Positions 32,219 through 43,263 of a stretch of DNA of 64,000 bases are shown here, one piece after another; position 1 is the first letter of the stretch, and each line of letters begins with the position of its first letter. The DNA lies in NCBI GenBank assembly GCA_018907035.1, contig JACCIC010000004.1, forward strand, positions 3,404,001-3,468,000. The letters are read 5' to 3'. This DNA is from Sycobia sp. Sy_11 (lineage: Eukaryota; Arthropoda; Insecta; Hymenoptera; Epichrysomallidae). Below the pieces are notes generated by a model that did not search any database, was not told the DNA's origin, and saw only the letters and a list, made by a program, of their open reading frames with translations. A program made the translations under genes and the position numbers.

Positions 32219-34087
32219 ATGAAAAGAACGGACGAGTTAGGAAAACAGCTTGAGAGGAATGCTGAACTTGAAAATTGGGATGAACTCCCGTTCAATCCTT
32301 TTAAGATATATGAGCATGATAAAGAGAAAGAGCTCCCAAGTGGAGATGATAATAAATATAATTCAGAGGTGAGTATGCCATATAATGATTGTAAAATTGA
32401 TAATTTTGAAATTGATAATTTGGATATTCATAATGTTTTGAATAATAATCTCTGTAATAATTTTAATGATGCATATATAAACGATGATTTAAATAAAATT
32501 GATCAGGAAGTTATAAACTCGATTAAACGAGATGTTGTAAAAGAAAAGGAGAAAGAGAAAATAGAAAGAGCAACCGTGACCGATGTTAATAAAGTTAATG
32601 TAGAGAATTTTACTGAAATCATAGAGAAAACTGTAGAATCAATGATAGAAACTCGATTGAAAGATAAACTTAAAGATGAAAAATTAGAAGCATTAACGGA
32701 AAAGCTAGACGGAGTTTTCGGTAAAGATAATAGTGTAGCGCGTAAATATAAACTAACTGTAGAAATGAGGTTTGATATATTTAACGACTATTTGCGTACA
32801 GAGTTAAAAACGAAACGGTTAAACTATGCGCTAGCTGTAGAATCTATAGAATTAAATAATTACACCGAAAAGAAAATAGATGAAGATAAGCATCGTGTGA
32901 GAGAAATTATTATAAATCATATCGATTTGAACTATTATCAGAAAATTCTAGATGTAACATCACCGCGTAAAATATTAGAAAAACTAGAGGATTATAAACG
33001 GCTGGAAAGTAGAGTAACTAGAGTATCTGCTAGAAAAGAATTGTACAGGTTAAAATATACGCCGGGAAAAGAGAAGGCCGCGGACTTTTGGATAAAGTTT
33101 GAGGATAAGATTAGGGATTTTGAGAACGCGCCGCGTTCTAGTAAATTAACCGATGATGAAAAACGCGATATATTTTATAACGCGATTTCCCTTCCAGAAA
33201 CGGTCCTTGCCGACTGTTTATATGTTGGAACAGTAGGAGTAGAAATGCAGCTAGAGAAGTTAAAGCATTTAATATTACAGGTAGAGGCAGCTAGACCGGT
33301 GAAAGATTTGCCTGTAAGCTCGTTGAGCGCTTTCAACAAACGATCCCCTCCGCACTTTGTACGGAGGAGACTATTTGAGAGACATGATACTGAACCTAAT
33401 GTGAGACGCGTTGAATGGTCAGGTGATAAGAACTATAATGCCAAAGCGAGACGTGTGAATGCCAAAGCTAGAAGCTGTTTCTTCTGTGGTTTAACAGGAC
33501 ATATTAGTGCAAAATGCCCCACGCCAGGGCGCATATTCTGTTACAGATGCCGAAAGACGGGTTCGCACGTGGCTAGAAACTGCCATGAAAAACGTAGTGC
33601 GTCCGAGAGAGAGAATGAATCAGAAAAAGAGCAGAGCTCTGGTAAAAGGGCTCACTTTCAAAAGAAAGCAAGGTTTAACTCGCCGAAAAGGGGGATTCTA
33701 AAGAATCCTTTTAGTCTCAATACTGAGCGTGAGTCAGACGCAAAACAAGGTAAGAAACCATTTGAATCATATTTCAATTATTTTGATAGAGAAGATTTGA
33801 GAAAGCTTAGAAGAAATAATGTTATAAAATTTATAGCGGATTCAGGTGCAACAGAGCATCTGTGCGACAGTAAAGTTAATTTTGAAAGTTTAGATTCGAA
33901 TTTTAGAACTAGAGTTAAATGCGCCAATAAAAATGCCAATTTGAAAGTAAATGGTCAGGGCCGTATTGCAGCGATAACGCGAGATGGCAAGAATATTACC
34001 TTAAGTAATGTTTTGTACGCGAAGAATTTGTTGAAAAATTTGTTATCACTTAGAAGGTTCGTAGAACAGGGACTAGAGGTTCGGTGA
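32219..34087 (+). pseudogene. copia Gag with zinc knuckles, and protease
   Basis: 622 codons. It starts with acidic, Asn-rich sequence to about residue 110. The Gag core follows at roughly 185-390 (REIIINHIDLNYYQKIL; ELYRLKYTPGKEKAADFW). Two CCHC knuckles follow (CFFCGLTGHISAKC and CYRCRKTGSHVARNC; the second has one extra residue in its spacing). The protease has DSGATEHLC, with the catalytic Asp present, and LLKNLLSLRRFVEQG at its end. Copia Gag forms the particle and the protease matures the polyprotein. The frame is closed by TGA (34085-34087), but the same frame stays open afterwards into integrase, so this is a single-stop break. Confidence 0.9.
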
Positions 34088-34996
34088 AATAATGAAAGGA
34101 TAGATATATTAGATCCGAGATCTAAGAAGCGAATTTTATGGGGAAAATATGAGTGGCCCTTCTGGCTATTTGAAATAGAAACGAGATTAGAACTGCCAGA
34201 AGCAAACGAAATAGACAGCTCAGCTGTTCGACACAGCTGTGAAAATGAGAGTAGGAGTAGCGCAGTGGAAGTGCAAGAAAACACTTCAAATGAGTTAGAA
34301 TCAGGAAAAGATAATACAGTTGTTAAGAGTGACTCTGATCTTTTAACAACGTTAAACGATAGACAGATTAGTTCTGCGGAAGATCTGCCTGAAATCAAAG
34401 AATTTAATTACCAAAAATTAATAGACGAATGTAAAACGAAAAACAAGTTAAAGTTAAGTGATGCTATGCTATGGCATGTTAAACTAGGATATGTGTCACG
34501 TAGATATTTGACAGAATTCGCGAAAATATACAACTTAATTTTGAACAAAGAGGATTTATTAGAGATAGATAACTGCGAAATATGTTTAATCGCGAAAAGT
34601 GTTAGACTGCCGTTTAACACTGTCAGACAAAGAGCAGATAGGCCGCTGAAAGTAATTCATGCTGACACGATGGGACCGATTAGTCCGGTGACCCATCCAA
34701 AAGGTTATAAGTTTATTTTAGTAATTGTAGATGACTATTCTACGGTAGGAATAGCGTATCCAATGAAACATAAGAATGAATCACGCGAGTACTTAGAAAG
34801 AGGTATTAGAAGTCTTAGGAATGTGCTAGGCAAAGATGAAAAGGTTTGTTTTCTGCATTGTGATAAGGGCACCGAATTCACTGGTGCTGAAACAGTTAAA
34901 TGGTTAGATTCATTAGGAGCAGAATTGCAGCTAGCCTGCCCCGATACACCACAACATAATGGTGTGGCAGAACGATATAATAGAAATTTAAAATAA
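34088..34996 (+). pseudogene. copia integrase, N-terminal and core
   Basis: This is in the same frame as the upstream protease after its TGA. The pre-integrase zinc region includes WHVKLGYVSRRYL and CEICLIAKS (HHCC type). The core has HADTMGP with the first Asp, LHCDKGTEF with the second Asp, and PQHNGVAERYNR with the Glu. The D,D,E residues are all present. The frame ends at a TAA at 34994 where a base appears to be missing, and integrase continues in the next frame (NKVRTLMLDSGLPGNCW) from about 34995. Confidence 0.9.
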
Positions 34997-36738
34997 GGTT
35001 AGAACGCTTATGCTTGATTCGGGTCTGCCCGGAAATTGCTGGGATCTTGCTGTTAAAACAGCAGTATATCTGTGCAATAGAACGCCGCATAAATCTGTGG
35101 ATTTCGAAATACCGATAGTTAGACTAAATATAGAGGTTAAATTTGAAAAATCCAGATGGAAGCGTTTTGGGTGCGTAGCTATATTTAGAAAACAAAGAGG
35201 AGCAAATTCGAAATTTAGTGCGACAGGAATTAGAGGGTTTTTAGTGGGTTACGCCACGAATGGATATAATATTTACGTGCCAGAACAGAGTAAAATTTTT
35301 GAATCGCGAGACGTAAGATTTATAGAAAATCTTGTATATAAAGATTATTTTGGCGATAATTCAAGCTCTGGATTCAAACTAAAAGAGATTGAGAATGGAG
35401 CTCGAATCGAGAGCAGAGCCACCGAAAATGTTGATGATCTCCCAATTAGCAAGCGTCTTAGAAGTCATACTAATCGAGAACAGAGAGATGTAAAATTGCA
35501 CGCGTTATTAGCTAAAATCAATGGTGATCCTCAAAGTTATAGAGAAGCAATCAATTCGCCTGAAGGCAAATTTTGGAAAGAAGCTATTAGAGCTGAAATC
35601 AATTCGCTGATAGACAAAAATGTTTTTCTAGAAATTAGCAAAAATAAGATGAGATTAGAACAGGATAGACCAAATATTTTAGATTCGCGCTGGGTCTTCA
35701 AGCGTAAAACAGATAGTTTCGGTAAAACGCTATATAAAGCCAGGTTAGTAATTAGAGGTTTTAGAGATAGAAATCAATACGATGTCAGAGATATCGCCTG
35801 TTTCAAGGCTAATTTTAGTTAGGTCTTTCCTTGCTATTGCAAATAAATTTGGTATGTGCATTAGACAGTTAAACGTCGAGACAGCCTTTCTCTATGGAGA
35901 TATCGAAGAGGATATTTATCTCAAACTCCCTGAGGGACTAACTAATAGTGTAGAGCGCGAAAATAGAAATATATTAAAACTCAGAAAATCTTTGTACGGC
36001 TTAAAAATAAGTCCAAAACGATGGAATATGAAATTCACAGAAGTTATAGGTAAACTGGGATTTGCATATAACGACATGGACCCGTGTTTGTTTGAACTTA
36101 ATAACGAGTTTGGAGTAGTAATAGTGTTGCTTTATGTAGACGATATGTTAATTATGGAAAATAATAGCACGGAAATAGATAGTGTCATTGAAGCATTGTC
36201 GGCAGAATTTAAAATCAAGCAATTTGAATCACCGAAAGAATTTCTCGGGATTAGCATAGACCGAAATATTGAGAATAAAACCATGAAATTGAGTCAAACC
36301 AAGTTTGTAAATCAAATGTTGAAACGATTCGGTTTTGTTAGCACTAGAGTAGTAGGCTCACCTATGGCCGTTGCTGATGCAACCGATGAAGAGAGGAAAA
36401 ATCGCGAGGAGTATTTAGATGGATTTAATAATGTTCCGAATACTCTTTATAGAGAGGTAGTAGGTTCGCTTCTGTATTTATCGAACTCTATTCGTCCAGA
36501 TATAACGTATACAGTAAATGTTTTAAGTAGACATCAGGTTAATCCGACAGTCAGAGAATGGGACATGGTTAAAAGATTGTTTAAATACCTCGCAGGTACT
36601 AGAGATGTAGGTCTGACATACAAAGGGGAAAGATCGGATTTGATAGCGTATTCAGATGCAAGTCTGTCTGATTGTAAGGGATCGTTAACGACATGCGGAT
36701 ATGTCATTAAACTTTACGGAGACACTGTAGGCTGGTGA
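34997..36738 (+). pseudogene. copia integrase C-terminus and reverse transcriptase
   Basis: The first frame (35010-35822) carries the integrase end (AVYLCNRTPHKSV; RGFLVGYATNGYNIY), a linker, and the start of RT (FWKEAIRAEINSL; LDSRWVFKRK; KARLVIRG). Near 35790 a base is lost. RT goes on in the next frame with SPVSRLILVRSFLAIA, QLNVETAFLYGDIEEDIYL, LYGLKISPKRWN and LLYVDDMLI (YVDD catalytic box intact), then VVGSLLYLSNSIRPDITY. The product copies the element's RNA. A TGA at 36736-36738 after LYGDTVGW breaks it before RNase H. Confidence 0.92.
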
Positions 36739-37098
36739 ACACAGAAACAACCTAATGTAGCTTTATCTACCTGCTAAGCAGAATATGTTGCAATGAGTTT
36801 AACCTGTCAGGAACTTATTGCACTGCATAATTCTTTAAGAATAATTCTCAGATGAGACATGTACCCGTTAGTATTGTTTTGCGACAATTTAGCTGCACAA
36901 GCGTGTGCGAAAACGGATGGGAGCAATCGTTTGCGACATATAACAGACAGGAAGGAGCACTATATAAAAGAGTGCGTTAGAAAGAAACAGGTAGAGATTC
37001 CGTGGATAAAATCGTCAGATCATCAGGCAGATATTTTTATGAAAAGTTTGAGCTTTAGGAATCACGTTAGGATATCAAAACTGATATTTAATTTTTAA
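36739..37098 (+). pseudogene. copia RNase H, C-terminal part
   Basis: After the TGA the same frame reads TQKQPNVALSTC, a stop (TAA in place of the usual codon), then AEYVAMSLTCQELIAL with the Glu, another stop, then FCDNLAAQACAKTD with the Asp, HITDRKEHYIKECV and DHQADIFMKSL. It ends at TAA 37096. This matches the end of copia Pol. The first Asp (AYSDAS) lies just before, near 36655. Three stops in one domain show decay. Confidence 0.9.
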
Positions 37099-37362
37099 TA
37101 TTTCTATATATTTTCAGAAGGCTATGAAGCAATTGGAGTGACGATGAGAACTAAATATAAATTCACTGCCAAAAATAAAATCATAGAAAATCATCAATCT
37201 GTAATAGAAGCTGACTGTGAAACAGAAAGTCTAAGAAGTGTGAGATGTGTCTAAGCTGACTATTAAAAACATGCAGAAATTCACTAATAACATCAAACGT
37301 TTATATGTACAGCATATTTTTATTATATCTTTAATTTGAATCAAAATACATATTATTATATT

Positions 37363-37408
<46 letters not shown>

Positions 37409-37513
37409 AACCAATATGTGACTGATTCTGTATGTTGAGAACAAATGTAAACGTGCGTACTCAGATTAATAAAATGAAACAAAAACGAGTGCGCATGCTT
37501 TAACGAGAGAGAG
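37099..37513 (+). other. copia 3' untranslated region, with (TA)n at 37365-37405
   Basis: Between pol and the 3' LTR, with a TA microsatellite. A purine run (ACGAGAGAGAG, 37503-37513) directly before the LTR fits a polypurine tract. Confidence 0.6.
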
Positions 37514-37772
37514 TGTTGGAATTAGCGTTATGCGCAGCGCCCTCGTGGCGCGATGCCTAATGATTATATACATGTGTGTGTATGGACACGCCGCTCGGCC
37601 GCCCTTTGCAGCCTCGCGACGCAGTCAGTTCGTTGTATAGCCTTAAGCTTGCTAGACGTGTTTTGCTAGATCTGTTCATAACTCTTTGTATTCGCTAGAC
37701 CAGTTAAAAGTACATTAAAGACTTGATTATTAGAAGCTTATAACTCTGCTTTATTTATTCTTCCTTAATCCA

Positions 37773-37775
<3 letters not shown>
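37514..37775 (+). repeat. copia 3' LTR
   Basis: 262 bp, TGTTGG to ATCA, about 97% identical by eye to the 5' LTR. It is followed at once by a CA run, so no simple 5-bp target duplication is seen there. CATAT, the pentamer before the 5' LTR, does occur at the CA-to-TA junction near 37823. Confidence 0.95.

Positions 37776-37866
<91 letters not shown>
37776..37866. repeat. compound (CA)n(TA)n microsatellite
   Basis: About 25 CA units followed by about 21 TA units, adjoining the copia 3' LTR. Confidence 0.95.
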
Positions 37867-37869
<3 letters not shown>

Positions 37870-38273
37870 GATGGGGATTGCAAGCGCCGCTTACGCTTGC
37901 TATCCCACGTCCCAATGCTCTCTCTCCCGTCGTAGCCTGTATGTAAATATATGTATATAATATTTGTTGTTTGTATATATAATTGATATATAGTTATGTT
38001 ACAGGCCGACGCACTAACACACTGGCAAAAAGGTAAGTAAGAGAGAGCAAGAGAGGGGAGAGTGAAGCAAACACATCGCTCGCGAGAAGAGTTTGACGGC
38101 TGCCATGCTAAAACGAAAAGCAATAACCTTTTGTTCGGCTATCGCCTTACCGTGTGAGGTTTTTCGTTCTCATTTTTTGCGCTCATCATCACCTCCTTCG
38201 ACGGCTGGGAGAGCTGCTGCTTCGCTGCGAGGGAGGTTTCTGCCGCCGCCGCCTTCACGTCACCCCAATGGTA
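37867..38273. other. non-coding
   Basis: Nothing recognised. 38150-38270 is richer in GC. The mariner at 38274 is inserted at its right end. Confidence 0.5.
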
Positions 38274-39518
38274 TAAGGGTGGATTAATAAGTTTCCGGCC
38301 CGACCAAGAGATGGCGCCACTAGGTCTATTTGTGTAGTTGGCGCCACCTAGGTGGAGTTCTATAGTACCATCCTTAGATAGCTTGTAGCTATAGTTTCAG
38401 TCCGATCTCCATGTTAGTTTAGGTTGGAGAGCATGCTGAACAAGACGCCTCTGTGTTTTTCGTAAATATGGAAAAGCTGGAAAATTGTGCTGTCATCAAA
38501 TACTTTTATTGGAAGGGGTTTACGCCGAAGGAAATTAAAGAAGAGATGGACTCATCACTGGGAACATTCTCCCCATCCAATTGAACCGTTAAGCAGTGGG
38601 TTTCCGAGTTTAAAAAGGGTCGTGTGAGCACCTCTGAGAAGCCTCGCTCAGGACGCCCCATTGAGGTCAGAACTCCAGATATGATCGAAAAAATCCATAA
38701 ATTAGTGCTGAAAGACCGCAGATTAAAAGTGCGTGAGATAGATGAAACCTGTAAGATGCCATATGAATGTGTACAAAATATTTTCCACCAAAATCTGTAC
38801 ATGGAAAAGCTCTGTGCAAGATGGGTGCCGCGTTTGCTAACAGTCGACCAAAAATTGATTCGAAAGAACATTTCTACCGTCAATTTGGCGTTGTATAAGC
38901 GTAATCCAAGCGAATTTTTGCGTCGATTCGTAATCGTTGACGAAATTTGGGTCCACCACTACACTCCTGACACCAAACAACAGTCTAAACAGTGGATTGG
39001 ACCAGGGGAACCAACTCTAAAGAAGGCAAAAACAATTTTCTCGTCGAACAAGGTTACGGCTACTGTTTTTGAGATGCAAGAGGTAATATATACATTGATT
39101 ACCTTGAAAAGGGTAAAACTATTACTAGTCAATACTACGCAAACTTATTGCAACGTTTGAGCTACGAAGTGAAAGTTAAACGACCTCATCTGGCGAAGAC
39201 AAAAATCAACGATCTGAAGATTGAATTGATGCCGCACCCTGTCTACTTTCAGACGTAGCCCTGAGTGACTATTATCTGTTTCCTAACCTCAAAAAATGGC
39301 TCGGCGGTAATAGATTTGTGGACAATGAAGAAGTAATCGAAGCTGTAAATGGGTATTTTGAGGAGCTTGACGAATCAGTCTATAGAGATGGCATTACTAG
39401 ACAAGAACACCACTATGAGAAATGTATCAGCCTTGGAGGAGATTATGTTGAGAAATAAAAAAATTCTTAAAATCGTTGTTTTTTTTGGTCAGGCCGGAAA
39501 CTTATCAATCCATCCTCG
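38274..39518 (+). mobile_element. mariner element, defective
   Basis: 1245 bp flanked by TA (38272-38273, 39519-39520). The terminal inverted repeats share GGATT.ATAAGTTTCCGGCC.GACCAA. The repeat family differs from that of the two 1.28-kb mariners. Confidence 0.92.
38468..39458 (+). pseudogene. mariner transposase, dead (second mariner lineage)
   Basis: ATG 38468 (MEKLENCAVIKYFYWKGF). The paired-domain-like DNA-binding part carries an in-frame TGA at 38583, then TVKQWVSEFKKGRVST, LVLKDRRLKVREI and LCARWVPRLLTVDQK follow. The first catalytic motif is VIVDEIWVHHYTP (Asp present). A frameshift near 39078 follows (IYTLITLKR against the expected IDYLEKGK). The segment expected to hold HQDNAPAH is deleted or scrambled around 39190-39240. 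The tail resumes as LKKWLGGNRF and ends with CISLGGDYVEK at 39458. With the second Asp lost it cannot be active. Confidence 0.9.
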
Positions 39519-39694
39519 TAAGTGGCAGCCCGTTCTACTCTCTCCCTCTCTCTCTCTCTCTCTCTTCCTTGCCTTCGCACGCGCCGTCGCTCCGACGGCC
39601 CTCGGCCTGCACACCACGCCTCACGACTCCGCGTGCCTGTCACCTTTCGACTTTTACCTTTATTAAAGACACTTTTTATTTTGTAACATAAGCA
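39519..39694. other. CT-rich spacer
   Basis: A CT run at 39540-39567, then mixed sequence. No gene seen. Confidence 0.6.
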
Positions 39695-40047
39695 CTTTGG
39701 TGAGAGCTAGTTCGCGCTCCGGCTCAACGCGCCTCGGCCCCGATCGCTCAGCACGCCATCGGGTTCTTTTCACCCCACCAAAGGCTATGTTCGATTCGTT
39801 TTAACTTGCGTAAACGAGTGGCTCCGGCTCAGCTCGCCTCGGCCCCTAGTCGCTCAACGCGCCACTAGGTTTCTTTGTGCAAGATAATTTGTTTTAAATT
39901 TTTACGGTGTGTACTATACTTTGGCCCGCGCTCAACACGCCTAGGCCCTTGGTCGCTCAACCCGCCACCAAGTTTGTTCTAGTACACGCCGAACCCGCGA
40001 AATCCAATTCTCACTCTCGCTCAACCCGTCAGAGTTTGAATTGGATT
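39695..40047. repeat. array of constant-loop, variable-stem hairpin modules
   Basis: Four modules follow one another. Outer stems: CTTTGGTG 39695-39702 with CACCAAAG 39776-39783; CTTGCGTAAA 39805-39814 with TTTGTGCAAG 39874-39883 (two G.T pairs); GGTGTGTACTA 39906-39916 with TAGTACACGCC 39980-39990 (one G.T); AATCCAATTC 40001-40010 with GAATTGGATT 40038-40047. Inside each lies a second hairpin with a 13-nt loop of type CGCTCAACNCGCC and a stem unique to it: CCCGAT/ATCGGG (39739-39763), CCTAGT/ACTAGG (39845-39869), CTTGGT/ACCAAG (39948-39972), ACTCT/AGAGT (40013-40035). Modules 1-3 also carry CTCAACNCGCCT between shorter arms. I know no named family with this design. Confidence 0.85.
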
Positions 40048-41300
40048 TTTATTTAATTTATTTGCAATTTTAATTTTTCTTTTCGTTACTGGATTCAGGA
40101 TCTAAATAAATTTTAATTTATTAAATAATAAAACAAATTTATTTAACATAATTTAATAAAAAATGATGAACAAAATTAAATAAAAAATAAACTAATAAAC
40201 TATCTTATTTTATAGCTTAGCCGCTACTCTGACACCCGTTTTATCGCGCCATTATCCGCTGTAACAAAAATAAAAAAAAATCATAAAATATATTTATTTT
40301 ATGATGTACAAAATTAAAATAATTTATTCTAACTTAAATTTAACGCTCCGCTTGAGCGTAATTATAAAATTTTATTTATTATCTATTTCGTGTTCGCGTC
40401 TCGCCCCGAGTGTGCTGAGACTTGTCGCCCGCTATCGCGCCGACGACAAGTCCCCCTCGAAAAGCCAGTTTCGAGGTCGCTGGCACACTGAATTTTCGCA
40501 GTCAATGCGGCTCTATTTGAGAATTGGGAGAGAGCGCTCGCTCTCCTCTTACCGCACTGTACCGCGCCTTAGTATTAGGCAGCGCCGTCGCCGCTCGCGA
40601 GAATTCGCTAATTGATTCGCGAATTATCGCTCGCCGCTGCTCTACGTGCCACCAAGTTTGTTCGACTACGCATTGTGTAGAAAAATCCAATTCTCACTCT
40701 CGCTCAACTCGCCAGAGTTCGAATTGGATTTTTTTTCCTTATGTTAATTTACTTTTCGCGACTTTGCTGGGACTGGGACGCAAATAAATCTTTACTGATT
40801 TACTAGAGAAAATTTTCCGCTGAAACAGTAAATTATATTACTTTTCCGCTGAAACAGTAAATTATATTACTTTTCCGCTGAAACAGTAAATTATAAAATA
40901 CATTTATTTTATGATTTATAAAAAATATTTACATTTATAATCTATCTTAAATTTAACGCTCCGCGTGAACGTATTAAAATTTCTAATTCTATTTTATATT
41001 ATATGATCGCGTCCCGTCCTGAGTGTGCTGAGACTTGTCGCCCGCTATCGCGCCGACGTCAGGTCCCCCTCGATTAGCCAGTCTCGAGGCCGCTGGCACA
41101 CTGAAAATCTGCAGTCAGTGCGGCTCTATTTGAGATTTGGGAGAGAGCGTTCGCTCTCCCCATACCGCACTGTACCACGCCTAGTAGTTGCGCAGCGCCG
41201 TCGCCGCTCGCGAGAATTCGCAAATCAATTTGCGTATTCTCTCTCGCCGCTGCTCTTCGAGCCGCCTGCGGCCGGAAAGCGCTCACGCGTCTTCGCGGTA
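40001..41300. repeat. tandem duplication, period about 683 bp, hairpin-rich
   Basis: The AATCCAATTC hairpin module at 40001 recurs at 40684. The GC-rich segments 40390-40650 and 41015-41265 are clearly related (GAGTGTGCTGAGACTTGTCGC in both). The copies keep pairing although their bases differ. GTGTGC/GCACAC closes CTCGAAA/TTTCGAG in copy 1 and CCTCGA/TCGAGG in copy 2. CAGT..GCGG/CCGCACTG closes a GGAGAG/CTCTCC hairpin. GCGAGAATTCGC pairs with a different partner in each copy. No reading frame with a recognisable domain is present. This might be a leader or LTR of an unknown element, or a structured RNA. Confidence 0.7.
40813..40894. repeat. 29-bp tandem repeat, three copies
   Basis: TTTTCCGCTGAAACAGTAAA-type units start at 40813, 40842 and 40871. 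They occur only in the second copy of the 683-bp duplication, where copy 1 has one degenerate CCGCTGTAACA. Confidence 0.9.
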
Positions 41301-41734
41301 CCGCAGCCGCTTTCCTCCCGCGCCGCGCCACGCCACGAAGCCCTCGGCGCTCCCCCTTCGTCGCACCGCGCCGCTTGTGACTTCGGGAGTTCAATAATAT
41401 AATTCGCGCGAGAATATGTGCTGGTCGCAATTTTATATTTAAATTAAAAATATCTGTATCTATATTTAATTATTGTTTTTATTATCTCGAAAAGTTAAAA
41501 GGAATAAAAAGATATATGCTTAATTGTTATTAAAAAAAATTTAATGTTTAGTACGTTATATATTTCTTATTTTATGTATTTACTGTCAACATCAAAGATT
41601 CATCTCTGATATGGTAAATTAATTTAAATTATTTGTTTCATACCTAAAATAACTAAAATAAATACACACATTTGAGCGGTTGATTCCGTATATACGTACA
41701 TACACATACACACACACACGCGCGCGCGCGCGCG
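41301..41734. other. spacer ending in a (CA)n(CG)n microsatellite
   Basis: AT-rich to 41690, then ACATACAC..(AC)n at 41692-41719 and (CG)n at 41719-41734, where the LINE begins. Confidence 0.7.
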
Positions 41735-41986
41735 AGTGTGGAGTTTTGTTGCTTTCTCTCATCTGGCGCCTCCCCAGGTTGCGGATAGGGGATGGCTCGC
41801 TACAATTTGTAGAGGGCACTGAGGAAATAAAATACTCAGGGCGGACAGAAAAAGCTAATAGGGGGGGCCTCCCGAACTTAAGCCAAATTATGATTAATGT
41901 TTGGTATAAACAAGGAAATACCCCAGGGAGTAACTCCGGCAAGACCGGTCAATCTCCTCACCGATTCCGATAGAGTGTAAGCCTCT

Positions 41987-43263
41987 ATGGTCGGTGGTTG
42001 CCCCTCGGATTCTGGGGAGGGCAAATCAAACATCATCATAGACAGTACATTGAGTACTAAAGGACATGTCATGATGGATCAAGAAATGACGGATCGTGAA
42101 ATCTCCATCACGCGAAGAAACAATAATCTGGAGCGACTTGGTGAGAAGATCAGCCAATTGTTGGATTTTGTTAAAGATAGGCATAACGTGCACAAGACCA
42201 TTAAGGATCTTGCTCGTTCTATTAATGCCTCTTACAAATGTATCAGTATGGCAGAGGATGATTTGTTGCAGTATCACCGTCCCGGTACTCATGAAGTGGT
42301 GACTCAGACTACGCCGAGTCTACGCTCTGATACCAAACGAAGCGCAGCCGAAGGGAGGGATTTCACTCCTAAAACAGTAGGTGGCAAAAGGACGAAAGAA
42401 CCATCACTGGACTTAAGGAGACCACCAGAGTCGGGAGTACCTACAGGGAAGTCTGAGGCCAAGGAAAATCAAGGGCAGACTATCAAGCGCAAGAAGCCCA
42501 AAGGTAAAGATAAAGAATTACCTAGTTCACGCAGGCTTAATGGACGAAATAGACCTAATTCCATTTTGATAAAGGCCAATGAAGGAGTTACATACGCGGA
42601 GGTACTGCGTCAAATAAAGAATGACCCGGAGTTATCTCATATGAAGAATGAGGTTAACAGGATACGCAGAAATGCAAGCGGTGCCCTTGTACTTCAGTTA
42701 GAACGGACGGCCAAAGATGCACATGAGTTGGCTCGCATTGTTGAAACTAAAGTTGGCCATATCGCATCCACTTCGGTCCTGACTAATCTTATCATTTTGG
42801 AGATTAAAGATATAAATGAGGTCACTACAAAGGATGAAGTATTACAGGCTCTGAAAACACACCTCGAACTAAAGGAGACCAACATGCTAATCGCTCGTGC
42901 CTTGCGGCAAGCTTATGGGGGTACTCAGACGGCGGTGGTTTCTGTATCATATAGCCCTGCAGCTGAGTTACTACGTGCAGGGCATGTTCGAATCGGATGG
43001 GTCAGCTGCAGAATTCGAAAAAAACAGAAATAAAGAGCTGCTTCAGGTGTTGGCAGACTGGCCATTTAGCGGCCGTGTGCTCGGGCCCTGACAGAACTAA
43101 ACTTTGCAGGCACTGCGGTGGAAAAGATCATCTATCCAAGTTGTGTGTAAACGAGCCCTGCTCTTTACTCTGTAAATGTGAAGGAAAAAAGAAGATTAAC
43201 CATCCAGCATACAGCTATAAGTGCCCGATCACTGTGGAGTTTCTAAACAGACATAAAACATGA
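41987..43263 (+). pseudogene. LINE ORF1 (Gag-like) with CCHC knuckles
   Basis: ORF1 proteins bind the element's RNA in the retrotransposition particle. The first 348 codons are open (the ATG at 41987 may not be the true start). They have a basic, Lys/Arg-rich centre (TIKRKKPKGKDKELPSS) and the R1-type domain ILIKANEGVTYAEVLRQIK, then RIRRNASGALVLQLER. A run of seven A near 43018 causes a frameshift. In the next frame, EIKSCFRCWQTGHLAAVC, LCRHCGGKDHLSKLC and further Cys/His give the CCHC series. ORF1 ends with TGA overlapping the ORF2 ATG. Confidence 0.85.

Larger units (their letters stand above)
26975..37775 (+). mobile_element. copia (Ty1/copia) LTR retrotransposon, with a nested mariner
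   Basis: Two direct 262-bp LTRs (26975-27236, 37514-37775) begin TGTTGGAATTAG and end ATCCATCA. By eye they differ at about 8 positions (~97% identity). Between them, on the plus strand, lie Gag with two CCHC knuckles, protease (DSGATEHL), integrase, reverse transcriptase (YVDD) and RNase H, in copia order (integrase before RT). The leader of ~4.4 kb is very long, even after removing the 1285-bp mariner inserted at 27894. Stops at 32196, 34085, 34994 and 36736, plus frameshifts near 34990 and 35790, make this copy defective. Confidence 0.95.

Noticed and set aside
39695..40047. Hairpin array as a CRISPR array or as hammerhead ribozymes
   Set aside because: There are no fixed repeats with unique spacers of constant length, the DNA is eukaryotic, and the hammerhead core (CTGANGA with GAAA) is not present at the junctions.
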